Below are positions 27,923 to 36,603 of a stretch of DNA of 64,000 nt, in pieces. This DNA is from Actinoplanes sp. NBC_00393 (GTDB taxonomy: Bacteria > Actinomycetota > Actinomycetes > Mycobacteriales > Micromonosporaceae): NCBI RefSeq assembly GCF_036053395.1, contig NZ_CP107942.1, positions 7,582,501-7,646,500 on the forward strand. The letters are read 5' to 3'. The notes under the pieces are model-generated. The model saw nothing but the letters and a program-made list of their open reading frames with translations, ran no database searches and was not told the origin of the DNA. Position 1 is the first letter of the stretch, and every line of letters begins with the position of its first letter. Made by a program: the position numbers and the translations under genes.

Positions 27923-29455
27923 TCAGGCCTGGTCGAGCAGCTCCCGGTACACCGAGTTCAGCACATTCGCCTGGGCCTCCCAGGTCCATCCGTCGAGCAG
28001 GCCCGGCTTGTCGTACGCCGCTCGATAGCGATCCGGATCGTCCAGGACCGCCTGCACCGCCCGCAGGTAGTCGTCGAGATCCTCGGCCTTGAACACCTCG
28101 CCCTGCCCGGTTGCCCGCACGGTGGCGGACATCGTCCGGACGTCGCTGACCACCAGCGGCAGCCGGGCATGCGAGTACTCGAAGAACTTGGTGATCAGGG
28201 CGATCTCGTGGTTCGGCCAGTGGTGGATCGGGATGACGCCCACGTCCGCCCCGGACAGCATCGGCACCACCTGCCAGTGCGGCACGTACGGCAGGAAGTG
28301 CACCCGGTCCAGCACGCCGAGCTCACCGGCTCGCTTGCGCAACCCGGTCATGAACCCGCCGGTCTGGTTGTTGGTGACCAGGGCGACGTGCACGCCGGGC
28401 TGCTGCGGTAGCGCCTCGATCATGATGGCCAGGCCACGCTGCGGCGCGGCGGCTCCGCTGTAGACCAGCAGCGGCACGTCCGGTCCCACCTCGCACATCG
28501 CGCGCAGGTCGGCGGCCGGCGCGTCGACGTCGACACCCTCGATCAGCTCGTGCGGAGCGTGCTCGACGGCCGGGGTGTTCAGCACGACCCGCGGCCGCTC
28601 CTTGAGACCGTGCGTCTCCTGTAGCATGCCGGCCAGGTCGTCGGAGACGGTGATGGCGGCGTCCGCGTACGGCACGTACTCCTTCTCGTGGAGGATGTGC
28701 GCGGCCCGCCACCGCAGGTTGTCGGTCCACGGCCGGACGCCCGGCAGGAACTCGTGCGCGTCCCAGACCAGCTTGATGTCACGGCCGTCGGCCTTGGCCC
28801 GCATCTTGGCCCGGGCGCCCACGCCGAGCATCCGGAAGTCGTTCGCGTGGATCAGGTCGGGCGCCAGCTCGTCGATCACCGGCCCGTACGCCAGCTCCCA
28901 GTCCCAGAGCTGCGGCTCGAGCTTGCGCCAGGCGCCTTCGCCCTGCACCGTGCTCCAGAACCACGCGTAGAACTTGTCGCTCGGCGTGTCCAGCTTCTTC
29001 CGCGCCCGTGCGGCCTTCCTGGTCTGCCGCTGGCGGATCGCCACCCAGCGGCCGAGCGCCCGGGCGGCGTGCCACTGCGCCTCGACCGAGGGCCGGCGTG
29101 TGCCGTCGGGCTCCGCCAGCCGGCTCATGCTCAGGTCGGCCTTCCACGCCTTGACCTGCTGCACGCGGTTCTCGGCGACACCGGTCTGCGGGTACGCGAG
29201 CGGGGCCATCAGCCAGCGGCGGCGGAACTCGTGCGGGCGCTTGCCCAGCAGGAAGGGCGTACGCAGCAGCCGGACCTTGGCCGGGCCCAGCGTCCAGGTG
29301 TGCTCCTTGTTGTCCGGCGACTTGCCGAGCAGGGTCACGTCCCAGCCCGCCTCGGCCGCGGAGCGCGCTTCCTTCTGTACCCGCGAGTCGCCGTTCACGC
29401 TGTTGTCCACCAGCATGACGATCCTGCGCTGCCCTGGCGCCACGTCGGAACTCAT
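27923..29455 (-). CDS. GT-B glycosyltransferase (family 4-like)
   Basis: 510 aa. N-terminal acceptor domain VMLVDNSVNGDSRVQKEARS (a typical GT4 start) with AGWDVTLLG, a variable basic insertion (about 100-165, many K/R), then LIHANDFRMLGVGARAK and VWDAHEFLPG. The C-terminal nucleotide-sugar domain has LLVYSGAAAPQRGLAIMIEAL, FLPYVPHWQVVPMLSGADVG and EIALITKFFEYSHARLPLVVS, where the EX7E-type acidic pair is partly kept. Donor and acceptor are unknown. GAGGGAG 10 nt upstream supports the ATG. Convergent with the coiled-coil gene (9-bp gap) and divergent from the 713-aa glycosyltransferase across a palindromic promoter region. Confidence 0.85.
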   Translation of the reverse strand: MSSDVAPGQRRIVMLVDNSVNGDSRVQKEARSAAEAGWDVTLLGKSPDNKEHTWTLGPAKVRLLRTPFLLGKRPHEFRRRWLMAPLAYPQTGVAENRVQQVKAWKADLSMSRLAEPDGTRRPSVEAQWHAARALGRWVAIRQRQTRKAARARKKLDTPSDKFYAWFWSTVQGEGAWRKLEPQLWDWELAYGPVIDELAPDLIHANDFRMLGVGARAKMRAKADGRDIKLVWDAHEFLPGVRPWTDNLRWRAAHILHEKEYVPYADAAITVSDDLAGMLQETHGLKERPRVVLNTPAVEHAPHELIEGVDVDAPAADLRAMCEVGPDVPLLVYSGAAAPQRGLAIMIEALPQQPGVHVALVTNNQTGGFMTGLRKRAGELGVLDRVHFLPYVPHWQVVPMLSGADVGVIPIHHWPNHEIALITKFFEYSHARLPLVVSDVRTMSATVRATGQGEVFKAEDLDDYLRAVQAVLDDPDRYRAAYDKPGLLDGWTWEAQANVLNSVYRELLDQA

Positions 29456-29506
29456 GAAGCTGCTACTCCCTCGTCTCTGCCCCGCCGATGCGAGGTGAGG
29501 CGGTCC

Positions 29507-29518
29507 ACGCTATAGCGT
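29507..29518. promoter_or_regulatory. ACGCTATAGCGT palindrome in a divergent glycosyltransferase promoter region
   Basis: Perfect 12-nt palindrome in the 112-bp gap between two divergent glycosyltransferase genes. TAGATT at 29518-29523 could be a plus-strand -10 and TACGCT a minus-strand one. A shared regulator or simply overlapping AT-rich promoter cores would explain it. Confidence 0.4.
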
Positions 29519-29567
29519 AGATTCGAGTGTCGGTCTCGCATCCCCCACTCAGAGGCGCACACACCTT

Positions 29568-31709
29568 ATGACACAGCGATTCGCCACGGTGCTGATCGTC
29601 TCCGCCGAAGCGCCTGCCACGCCGGAGGCCGTCGCCGAGGCGGTGGCCCGGATGCATGCCGGCGGGGCCCAGGTGACGATCGCCGCCGGATGCCCCACCG
29701 ACCAGATCACGATCATGCCCGGCACCGCCGAGATCCTCGCGGTGCGCGATGCGCAGAGCCTGCCCGCCGACGCCCGGCGCGAGCACCAGGCGGCCCGCGC
29801 CGGTCACCAGCTCTGGCTGCGGGTCCGGCAGGACGCGGAGCTGCGCCGGCGGGCCGCGACGGCGGAGGTGCTCGTCGCGCTGGACCCGGCAGCGGCCACG
29901 GCCGTACGCCAACTGGGCCGCCGCAACCGAGCCGCCGACACCGTGTTCGACCTGCCGTCCGCCTCCGCGGTGCTGGCCGAGCGCGCCGCCCGCCCGTCCA
30001 AGTACGCGGCCCGCCGCGTCCTGCGGATCGGCCCGAGCCCCGTGGTGGCGGTGGACGCGATCCGGCAGCGGGCCAAGCGGCTCGCCGACAAGGCGGGCGA
30101 CCGGGTCGTCGGCAAGGCGCTGACCTTCCCGCCCGGCCTGCGCGCCGGTCAGGCCCTGCTGGGCGCGCGCGGTCTCAGCGACACCCGGCGGGAGAACCTG
30201 GGCCGGCAGGTGATCGGCCGGCTGACCCGGCTGGGCCTGCCCGCCGAGGCGACCGCGGCCCGGGTGAGCGTCGCGCAGCGGATGAGCAGGCTCGAGGTCC
30301 GGGCCAAGATGCTGATGGCCGCGGCCAAGGACGAGCTGGCCGCCGGCCGCATCCCGGAGTTCCTCACCGAGGCCGCGACGGCCAAGCTGGCCGTCGCCGA
30401 CCAGCAGCTCGCCCGCGCCGACTTCGACGCGGCGACCCGCTCGGTGAACCAGGTCATGCAGCTGCTCTTCCACCGGGCCGTGCACTTCGACTGGCTGACC
30501 TCGCCGATGGCGCCGGACCCGACCGGGTATCTCGCGCCGCTGCACGACAGCCGGGTGGGACAGACCATGGCCGCGCCCCGCGGGCGCCGGACCCCGGCCG
30601 CGCCGCCGCCCACCGACCGGCCGCACCGGCTGCTCTTCGTCAGCCGGGGCAACGAGAACTTCCTCGGGACCATCCGGGAGCGCTATCAGGAGAGCCCGGA
30701 CTTCGAGGTACGGACCCTGGACCTCCTCGCCGACCCGGAGAAACAGGAGCTGTCCCGGGTCCCGGCGATGCTCAAACACAAGCTGGGCGGCGACCCGGAG
30801 TACGCCGAGCGGATCCAGGAGTGGTTCGCGCCGCACCTCGAGTGGGCCGACACGGTCTTCGTCGAGTGGTGCCTCATGCAGGCCGCGCTGTTCACCGTGA
30901 TCGACCCGGGCACCACCCGGATCATCGTCCGGCTGCACCTGTTCGAGGCGTTCACGATGTTCCCGCACCTGGTCGACATGTCGCGCATCGACGACTTCGT
31001 CTTCGTCTCGGAGCCGCTGCTCGACTACACCCTGGACGTGGCGCCCCGCCTGCGCGAACCCGGCGGACCGCGTACCCGGGTGGTCACCAACGCGGCCCGG
31101 CTGGACCGCTACCGCCGGCCCAAGAACCCGGACGCCCGGTTCACGCTGGCCCAGATCGGCCAGAGCCGGATCGCCAAGGACCCGCGCTGGACCTTCGAGG
31201 TGCTGCGCGGGCTGCGCCGGCACGACGAGCGGTACAACCTCGTCCTGATCGGCGCGGACCTGGACGGCTTGCCGACCCCGCAGGCCGCCGACTACGCCCG
31301 GGAGTACACCCGGGAGCTGGCCGAGTTCGAGATGCAGGGCGCGGTCCGGCGGATCGGGCAGACCGACGACGTGCCGGGCGCGCTCACCGACGTCGGTGTG
31401 ATCCTCAGCGCCTCGGTACGGGAGAGCTTCCACCTCGGCGTGATCGAGGGCGCGGCCAGCGGCGCGGTGCCGGTGGTCCGGGACTGGCCGTTCTTCGCCG
31501 GCCGTACGCACAGCGCCCGCAGCATCTTCCCGGCCGACTGGATGGTGGAGACCCCGGCCCAGGCCGTGGAACGGATCCTGGCGCACACCGCCACCGAGGA
31601 GATCTGGCGCAAGACCGGCGAGGCCGCCGCCGAGCACGCGGCGGTGACATGGGACTGGTCCGTCGTCCAGGAACAGTACGATGAGCTGCTCCAGAACCCG
31701 GCGGGGTGA
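29568..31709 (+). CDS. Large GT-B type glycosyltransferase with long helical N-terminal extension
   Basis: 713 aa. Residues 1-345 form an unusual region: a Rossmann-like start (FATVLIVSAEAPATPEAVAE) followed by long basic and alanine-rich helices with no motif I recognise. Residues about 350-710 are a GT-B fold: HRLLFVSRGNENFLGTIRER, VFVEWCLMQAALFTV, IIVRLHLFEAFTMFPHLVD, FVFVSEPLLDY, then the donor domain TLAQIGQSRIAKDPRWTFEV, VILSASVRESFHLGVIEGA (E..E pair) and VPVVRDWPFFAG. A retaining GT4-like mechanism is likely. It reads 63 bp ahead of the UDP-GlcNAc 2-epimerase gene on the same strand. Confidence 0.8.
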   Translation: MTQRFATVLIVSAEAPATPEAVAEAVARMHAGGAQVTIAAGCPTDQITIMPGTAEILAVRDAQSLPADARREHQAARAGHQLWLRVRQDAELRRRAATAEVLVALDPAAATAVRQLGRRNRAADTVFDLPSASAVLAERAARPSKYAARRVLRIGPSPVVAVDAIRQRAKRLADKAGDRVVGKALTFPPGLRAGQALLGARGLSDTRRENLGRQVIGRLTRLGLPAEATAARVSVAQRMSRLEVRAKMLMAAAKDELAAGRIPEFLTEAATAKLAVADQQLARADFDAATRSVNQVMQLLFHRAVHFDWLTSPMAPDPTGYLAPLHDSRVGQTMAAPRGRRTPAAPPPTDRPHRLLFVSRGNENFLGTIRERYQESPDFEVRTLDLLADPEKQELSRVPAMLKHKLGGDPEYAERIQEWFAPHLEWADTVFVEWCLMQAALFTVIDPGTTRIIVRLHLFEAFTMFPHLVDMSRIDDFVFVSEPLLDYTLDVAPRLREPGGPRTRVVTNAARLDRYRRPKNPDARFTLAQIGQSRIAKDPRWTFEVLRGLRRHDERYNLVLIGADLDGLPTPQAADYAREYTRELAEFEMQGAVRRIGQTDDVPGALTDVGVILSASVRESFHLGVIEGAASGAVPVVRDWPFFAGRTHSARSIFPADWMVETPAQAVERILAHTATEEIWRKTGEAAAEHAAVTWDWSVVQEQYDELLQNPAG

Positions 31710-31772
31710 AGCGCGCAACCTTCCTCACGTATCGTGTGCCGCGGCTCGCAACCGATCAGCGCTAGGAGCAGC

Positions 31773-32852
31773 GTGAAAGTCCTCAGTGTGGTGGGCGCTC
31801 GCCCGCAGTTGGTGAAATTGGCCCCGATCGCCGCCGCCTTCGGCGCGACCGAGCACGAGCACGTCATCGTGCACACCGGCCAGCACTACGACGCCGACCT
31901 CTCTGACGTCTTCTTCTCCGGTCTCGGCATCCCCGACCCGGACGTCCACCTCGGGGTCGGCTCGGGCAGCCACGGCGTGCAGACCGGCGCCGTGCTCTCC
32001 GCGATGGACGCCGTGCTGGATCGGGAGAAGCCCGACTGGGTCCTGGTGTACGGCGACACCAACTCCACCCTCGCCGGCGCCGTCTCCGCGGTGAAGCTGC
32101 ACTACCGGGTCGCGCACCTGGAGGCCGGCCTGCGCTCGTTCAACCGCCGGATGCCGGAGGAGCACAACCGGGTGCTCACCGACCACGCGGCGGACCTGCT
32201 GCTGGCGCCCACCGAGGAGGCCATGCGCCACCTCGCCGCCGAGGGGCTGTCCGAGCGTTCGGTGCTGGTCGGTGACGTGATGGTCGACGTCTGCCTGCGC
32301 ATCCGTGACGCGGTGACGGCCGGCGAGCACCCCCGTCCGGAGCTGCCGGCCGGCATCGACCCGAACTCGCCGTACCTTCTCGCCACCCTGCACCGGGCGG
32401 AGAACACCGACGACCCGGAACGGCTCGCCGCGCTGATCGAGTCGCTGGCCTCGCTGCCCGTTCCGGTGGCGCTGCTCGCCCACCCGCGCCTGGTCGCCCG
32501 GGCGGAGAGCTACGGCCTGAAGCTGACCCAGGGCTCGCTGTACGCCGGTCGCCCGCTGCCGTACGCCGGAATGGTCGCCGCCGTGCTCGGCTCGGCCGGC
32601 GTCGTCACCGACTCCGGCGGTCTGCAGAAGGAGGCGTACCTTCTGGCCCGGCCGTGCACCACGCTGCGCCCGGAGACCGAATGGGTGGAGACCCTGGTCG
32701 GCGACTGGAACCGGCTGATCCCGGACCCGTGGACGCTCGGCGCCGACTGGGCCGCCGCGGCGACCCGTCCGGCGCCCACCTCCGACCGTGGCGAGCCGTA
32801 CGGTGACGGCCGCGCCGCGCACCGGGTCGTCGAGGTGCTCTCGCAGCGCTGA
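31773..32852 (+). CDS. wecB: UDP-N-acetylglucosamine 2-epimerase, non-hydrolysing (WecB / WbpI type)
   Basis: 359-aa GT-B-like epimerase. VLSVVGARPQLVKLAPIAAA opens the protein; HTGQHYDADLSDVFF, VYGDTNSTLAGA, HLEAGLRSFNRRMPEEHNR (catalytic region), LLATLHRAENTDDPERL and TDSGGLQKEAYLL are the family blocks. It inverts C2 of a UDP-HexNAc. Beside WecC-like, aminotransferase and acetyltransferase genes it may act last on UDP-GlcNAc3NAcA (WbpI) to give the mannuronic form, or make UDP-ManNAc directly (WecB); these two cannot be split by motif. AGGAG 6 nt upstream fixes the GTG at 31773. A strong hairpin follows the gene. Confidence 0.9.
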   Translation: MKVLSVVGARPQLVKLAPIAAAFGATEHEHVIVHTGQHYDADLSDVFFSGLGIPDPDVHLGVGSGSHGVQTGAVLSAMDAVLDREKPDWVLVYGDTNSTLAGAVSAVKLHYRVAHLEAGLRSFNRRMPEEHNRVLTDHAADLLLAPTEEAMRHLAAEGLSERSVLVGDVMVDVCLRIRDAVTAGEHPRPELPAGIDPNSPYLLATLHRAENTDDPERLAALIESLASLPVPVALLAHPRLVARAESYGLKLTQGSLYAGRPLPYAGMVAAVLGSAGVVTDSGGLQKEAYLLARPCTTLRPETEWVETLVGDWNRLIPDPWTLGADWAAAATRPAPTSDRGEPYGDGRAAHRVVEVLSQR

Positions 32853-32864
32853 CCCACAGACGAG

Positions 32865-32901
32865 AAAGGGCAGGGGCGGCGATCTGCTGCCCCTGCCCTT
32901 T
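32865..32901. terminator. Bidirectional hairpin terminator
   Basis: AAAGGGCAGGGGC (32865-32877) pairs perfectly with GCCCCTGCCCTTT (32889-32901), and inner G-C pairs extend the stem. It ends with TTT on the plus strand and AAA at the other side, giving short U-tracts in both directions. It separates the epimerase from the end of the six-gene minus-strand operon. Confidence 0.88.
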
Positions 32902-32911
32902 TCGATGTCCC

Positions 32912-33490
32912 CTATGCGATCCAGGGCTTGCGATCGAGCGCCTTCGTCGCCTGCACGTTCGGATAGCGCTTGGCGATCCGCCAGGCGAGCGGCAGAGCCG
33001 CCGCGTCGGCCGCCACGATCCGGTCGGCGTTGCCGATGTCGAAGGTGAGCGCCTGCTTGCGGCTGCGCGGGATCAGCAGCAGCGGGCGCGCCTGCTTGAA
33101 CACCGGCCAGAAGATCTTGTTGTGGATGCCCTTCGAGACCCGGCTCTGCCGGCGACGGACCGCCAGCGCGGTCCGGTCCAGCAGCCGCAGACGCTCGCCC
33201 TCGCGGGTGATCGCGCGGGTCTTGCCGAACACCTTGGACGGTACGTCGAAGACCAGCTTCCGCTCGACCCAGCGCAGCGGCAGTCCGTACATCTCGCTCT
33301 TGAAGACCGGGCGCGCGTTGACCAGCGGGCCGAACTCGGTGCCCTCCAGCGTGCGGTTCTCCACGACGAGCAGGTCGACCCGCACGCCGGCGTTGGTCAG
33401 ATCGTCGATGTAGGACTGCACCCGCCGGGACAGCTTGTAGCTCAGCGTCAGCACCACGACGCGCGGCTGAGCCGCGGACGGCTCGCTCAT
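32912..33490 (-). CDS. Small half-glycosyltransferase-like protein (paralogue A)
   Basis: 192 aa. VVVLTLSYKLSRRVQSYIDD resembles the first Rossmann unit of a GT-B enzyme, and VRVDLLVVENRTLEG follows, but there is no second, nucleotide-sugar-binding domain. It shares with the 176-aa protein two genes upstream a HNKIFWPVFKQARP-type block (there HRKVFLPVYRKAWP) and a following DRIVAADAAALPLAW-type segment (there DAFVVTDPISFPVA). It is the last gene of a tightly overlapping operon (4-bp ATGA overlap with the preceding glycosyltransferase) and ends just before the shared terminator. Function unknown; a partner or regulator of the glycosyltransferase between the paralogues is inferred. Confidence 0.65.
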   Translation of the reverse strand: MSEPSAAQPRVVVLTLSYKLSRRVQSYIDDLTNAGVRVDLLVVENRTLEGTEFGPLVNARPVFKSEMYGLPLRWVERKLVFDVPSKVFGKTRAITREGERLRLLDRTALAVRRRQSRVSKGIHNKIFWPVFKQARPLLLIPRSRKQALTFDIGNADRIVAADAAALPLAWRIAKRYPNVQATKALDRKPWIA

Positions 33491-34863
33491 GCCTGCACCT
33501 CCGCCGCGGGAATCGGCCGGCGCACCATGCCCCGGATCGCGTGTTCCAGTGGGTCCAGCAGCTTGTCGCGCTGGAACCGGTCGGCGTACGCCCGGGCCTC
33601 GGCCTGCTGCTGCGGAGTCAGCGTGCGGGCGGCCCGGCCGGCCTCCACCATCGACTTGGCCACCTGGCCCGGGTCCAGGCTGTCCGCGGTGAACCAGAGC
33701 GGATAGCCCTCCAGCACCTCACGGGCGGCGATCTCCGGCGCGTGCACCGAGACGATCGGCTTGCCCGCGGCCATGTATTCGAAGATCTTGCCGGAGGTCA
33801 CGTACTTGCCGCCGGCGGCCAGGAAGACCAGGACGTCGTTGTGCTCGTAGACCCCGGCCACCTCGGTCTTGGAGACCGGGCCGCGCAGGCGCAGACCGTG
33901 GTCCGACTCCGGGTCCGGCTCGCCCTTGGCGTCCAGGCCCAGCAGCGGCAGGAAGGCGGCGTGGCTCTGCTTGAAGAAACCGAGATGTCCATGGATGTTC
34001 AGCTCGGCGTCATGCAGGTCGGGGTACTCCCGGGCCTGACGGAACGCCTCGGCCATCTCGACCACCGGCTGCTTCGAGGTGACGGTGCCGAGGTAACCGA
34101 AGCGCAGTGGACGGTTCGCACTCTCCGCGCCGTCGCCGGCCGCGACCTCCAGCAGGTCGGGGTCCCAGCCGTTCGGCACCACGAGCATCCGGTCGGCGGA
34201 GGCCGGGTAGCGGTCGGCGTGCCAGGCCCGCAGCGCGTTGTTGACGAACACGGTGGCGCTGGAGTCGCCGATGATCCGCTTCTCCCACCGCCAGGCAGCG
34301 TGCTCGGGCGGGAACGCGGGCTCGTCGCTGAACAGATCGAGCGTCCAGGAATCGCGGTAGTCGGCGACGTACGGAATCCCGGTCTTCTTGTTGATCTCCC
34401 AGGCCGCGGCGAAGGCCGCGAACGGGTTGCCGGTGGCCAGCACCGCGTCGAACTTCTCGGTCTTGTGCATCCGCAGCGCCTTGGTCACGGAGTCACGGGC
34501 CCAGGAGGCGTAGACCTCCGGGAAGTAGCGGTCCTCACGCCACTGCCGCAGCTTCTTCGCCGCCTCCGGGAGGGTGCCCTCCAGCCAGGTCATGTTGTGC
34601 AGCTCGTTCTCCCAGCGGGAGAGGTCCAGCTCGGGGCGCTCCACCTTGATCCGGGGGTCGACCGTCTCGGAGAGCTTCTCGTCGACCGAACCGATCACGT
34701 GGTACAGGAACCGCAGCGGAGCGGCGAAGACGGTGACGTCCCAGCCCGCGGCGGCGAAGTGGTTGGCGGTGGCACGGGCGCGGTAGACACCGCTGGCCCG
34801 CGAGGGCGGGAAGTAGAAGGCGATGTAGAGCAGCCGGGGCGGCTTCGGTCTGCTGGAGGTCAT
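33487..34863 (-). CDS. Family 4-like glycosyltransferase
   Basis: 458-aa GT-B enzyme. N-terminus RLLYIAFYFPPSRASGVYRA with AAGWDVTVFAAP; middle FDAVLATGNPFAAFAAAW, GIPYVADYRDSWTLDLFSD; VPNGWDPDLL before the donor domain; then RFGYLGTVTSKQPVVEMAEA, RLRGPVSKTEVAGVYEHND and GGKYVTSGKIFEYMAAGKPI (donor-binding acidic residues). The YRDSW and KIFEYMAAG blocks are typical of sugar-polymer GT4 enzymes. It overlaps a small paralogous protein gene by 4 bp on each side, so all three are expected at similar level. Sugar specificity unknown. Confidence 0.87.
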   Translation of the reverse strand: MTSSRPKPPRLLYIAFYFPPSRASGVYRARATANHFAAAGWDVTVFAAPLRFLYHVIGSVDEKLSETVDPRIKVERPELDLSRWENELHNMTWLEGTLPEAAKKLRQWREDRYFPEVYASWARDSVTKALRMHKTEKFDAVLATGNPFAAFAAAWEINKKTGIPYVADYRDSWTLDLFSDEPAFPPEHAAWRWEKRIIGDSSATVFVNNALRAWHADRYPASADRMLVVPNGWDPDLLEVAAGDGAESANRPLRFGYLGTVTSKQPVVEMAEAFRQAREYPDLHDAELNIHGHLGFFKQSHAAFLPLLGLDAKGEPDPESDHGLRLRGPVSKTEVAGVYEHNDVLVFLAAGGKYVTSGKIFEYMAAGKPIVSVHAPEIAAREVLEGYPLWFTADSLDPGQVAKSMVEAGRAARTLTPQQQAEARAYADRFQRDKLLDPLEHAIRGMVRRPIPAAEVQA

Positions 34864-35390
34864 ACCTTTCCCTTGTCCGAGTTAGCCGGCGTGACCAACT
34901 GGTCGATGCGGAACGCGACGCGCTCGGAGCCGATCAGCTCCCGGGCGACCGGGAAGGAAATGGGGTCGGTCACCACAAAGGCATCGTATGGCCCGCCGGC
35001 ACGAACCTGGGCAGCCAGGGCTCGCTTCTGCTGATCCGGCCACGCCTTGCGGTAGACGGGCAGGAAGACCTTGCGGTGCATCCGGTTGGCGACCCGCTTC
35101 TCGTACGCCCCGATCCATCGTTTCGGGCTGCGCTTGAGCACCCGGGCGGCCCGGGCCAGGACGAACCGCGGGCCGCGGAAGAGCACGACCTGCTCGGCAC
35201 GCAACGGCCAGTGGGTGTCGGGTGACGGGAGCGCGAGTACGCGTACGCCGGGCGCGAACGTCTCGGCCGACCAGGCCGAGCGGCTAGTGACCAGCACCAC
35301 CGCGCGGCCGCCGTGCTCGACGACCCGCCGGCTCTCCTCGATCACCGCACGCCGGCGGTTGGCTCCGAGAGCCAGAAAAAGTACCTGCAT
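34860..35390 (-). CDS. Small half-glycosyltransferase-like protein (paralogue B)
   Basis: 176 aa. VLFLALGANRRRAVIEESRR and HGGRAVVLVTSRSAW look like the N-terminal Rossmann unit of a GT-B glycosyltransferase; there is no C-terminal donor domain. It carries the HRKVFLPVYRKAWP block and DAFVVTDPISFPVAREL segment shared with the 192-aa protein at 32912-33490. ATG 35390 is used because the Rossmann strand begins at residue 3; upstream codons lie beyond the end of the preceding gene. Gap to the upstream glycosyltransferase gene is 7 bp, and the downstream one overlaps by 4 bp. I do not assign a function. Confidence 0.65.
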   Translation of the reverse strand: MQVLFLALGANRRRAVIEESRRVVEHGGRAVVLVTSRSAWSAETFAPGVRVLALPSPDTHWPLRAEQVVLFRGPRFVLARAARVLKRSPKRWIGAYEKRVANRMHRKVFLPVYRKAWPDQQKRALAAQVRAGGPYDAFVVTDPISFPVARELIGSERVAFRIDQLVTPANSDKGKV

Positions 35391-35397
35391 GAGATCC

Positions 35398-36603
35398 CTA
35401 CCGGGTCTGACCGGAGTACGAGGATGCGAACCAGGCTGCTTGGTGACTGCGTGCGACGGCACCATAACCATACCGGTCGGCGAGGACGGCTCGAGCGTGC
35501 GCTTGGTCCAGCCCGGACGGGAAGCGGCCGCGCAGCCGCTGATAACCGGCGATCAGGGCGTCCGGCGCGTCCTCGATCTCGACGAGCTCGCCGGCGTCCG
35601 CCTCGATGCCCGCGAGAGTCTGCTCCGGACCACCGCTGCGGGTGATCAGGACCGGCATGCCGGCCGCCAGCGCTTCGATGATCACCACGCCGAACGTCTC
35701 GTACCGGCTCGGGTGCACCAGCAGGTCGTGCTCGCGCATCAGCTCGAGGGCCTGCTCCGGCGCCAGCGCGCCGGTCAGCGTGATCGCGTCCGCGACGCCC
35801 AGCTCGGCGGCGCGCTCGGTGAGCCAGCCGTTCAGCTCGCCGGTGCCGACCACGGTCAGGGTGAGCGACGGGTCGTCGGCGCGGCAGGCCGCGAAGGCCT
35901 CCAGCAACCAGCGCACGCCCTTGCGCTCGATCAGGCCGCCGACGAACAGCCAGCGGCGCAGCTCGGTCACCGGCTCCGCGCGGGGCACGTCGAAGTCGAT
36001 CGGGTTGGCGATCAGCTTCAGTTTCGCCTCGTGCTCCGGGAACGCCTCGGCGAGCTGCTGGCGCAGCTCGTCGCCGACCACGAAGAACGCCTCGCAGGCG
36101 GCGAGCACCTCGGCGTAGCCGGCCCGGCCGTCCGGCTCGGCCAGCATCCGGTCCAGGAAGGTGGCGTGCTCGGTGACGAACAGCCGGGCGTCCGGGCGCA
36201 TGTTGCGCAGCGCCGGGATGCCGCCGAGCAGGCCGACGTGGGCGTGCACCACCGCGGCGTCGATCGGCTTGCCACCGAGGGCGCCGCCGAGGGCGTCCGC
36301 CGCCCGGCGGGCCTGTTCGGCGAAGGGCAGGGCGCGAGGCATGGCGACCGGCGCGGTGACCAGCGCGGCGCCGCCCACCGTTTCGGCCGGAACCGCGGCG
36401 TACGCCCACAGCTCCGAAACCGCCTCCTGGATGGCCGCGTCCTCGGCTGCGGACAGCCGGCTCACCCAGGAGTCGCAGTGATAGACGGTCATGGTGTCGG
36501 CGACCGGTGCGGTCGCCTCCACCATGGCTCGCACGAAGGCACCCCGGAACGGCAGTTCCGCGCTGGGGTACCAGGGCGTTACTACGGCAACGTCACGCGC
36601 CAT
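35398..36603 (-). CDS. Family 4 glycosyltransferase
   Basis: 401 aa, canonical GT4 architecture. VAVVTPWYPSAELPFRGAFV at the N-terminus, then AAVVHAHVGLLGGIPALRN, LFVTEHATFLDRML; the donor half has RRWLFVGGLIERKGVRWLLE (Rossmann loop), LTVVGTGELNGWL, ITLTGALAPEQALELMREHD and LLVHPSRYETFGVVIIEALA with the EX7E pair (ETFGVVIIE) and a final MPVLITRSGG. It is a retaining glycosyltransferase using a nucleotide sugar in the cytoplasm. Its ATG overlaps the stop of the preceding oxidoreductase (TGATG, 1 bp), so it is the third gene of the operon that starts with the aminotransferase. Confidence 0.9.
   Translation of the reverse strand: MARDVAVVTPWYPSAELPFRGAFVRAMVEATAPVADTMTVYHCDSWVSRLSAAEDAAIQEAVSELWAYAAVPAETVGGAALVTAPVAMPRALPFAEQARRAADALGGALGGKPIDAAVVHAHVGLLGGIPALRNMRPDARLFVTEHATFLDRMLAEPDGRAGYAEVLAACEAFFVVGDELRQQLAEAFPEHEAKLKLIANPIDFDVPRAEPVTELRRWLFVGGLIERKGVRWLLEAFAACRADDPSLTLTVVGTGELNGWLTERAAELGVADAITLTGALAPEQALELMREHDLLVHPSRYETFGVVIIEALAAGMPVLITRSGGPEQTLAGIEADAGELVEIEDAPDALIAGYQRLRGRFPSGLDQAHARAVLADRYGYGAVARSHQAAWFASSYSGQTR

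Noticed and set aside
31725..32822. Minus-strand frame opposite the UDP-GlcNAc 2-epimerase gene
   Set aside because: The plus strand has all epimerase motifs and a Shine-Dalgarno; the antisense frame has only biased composition.
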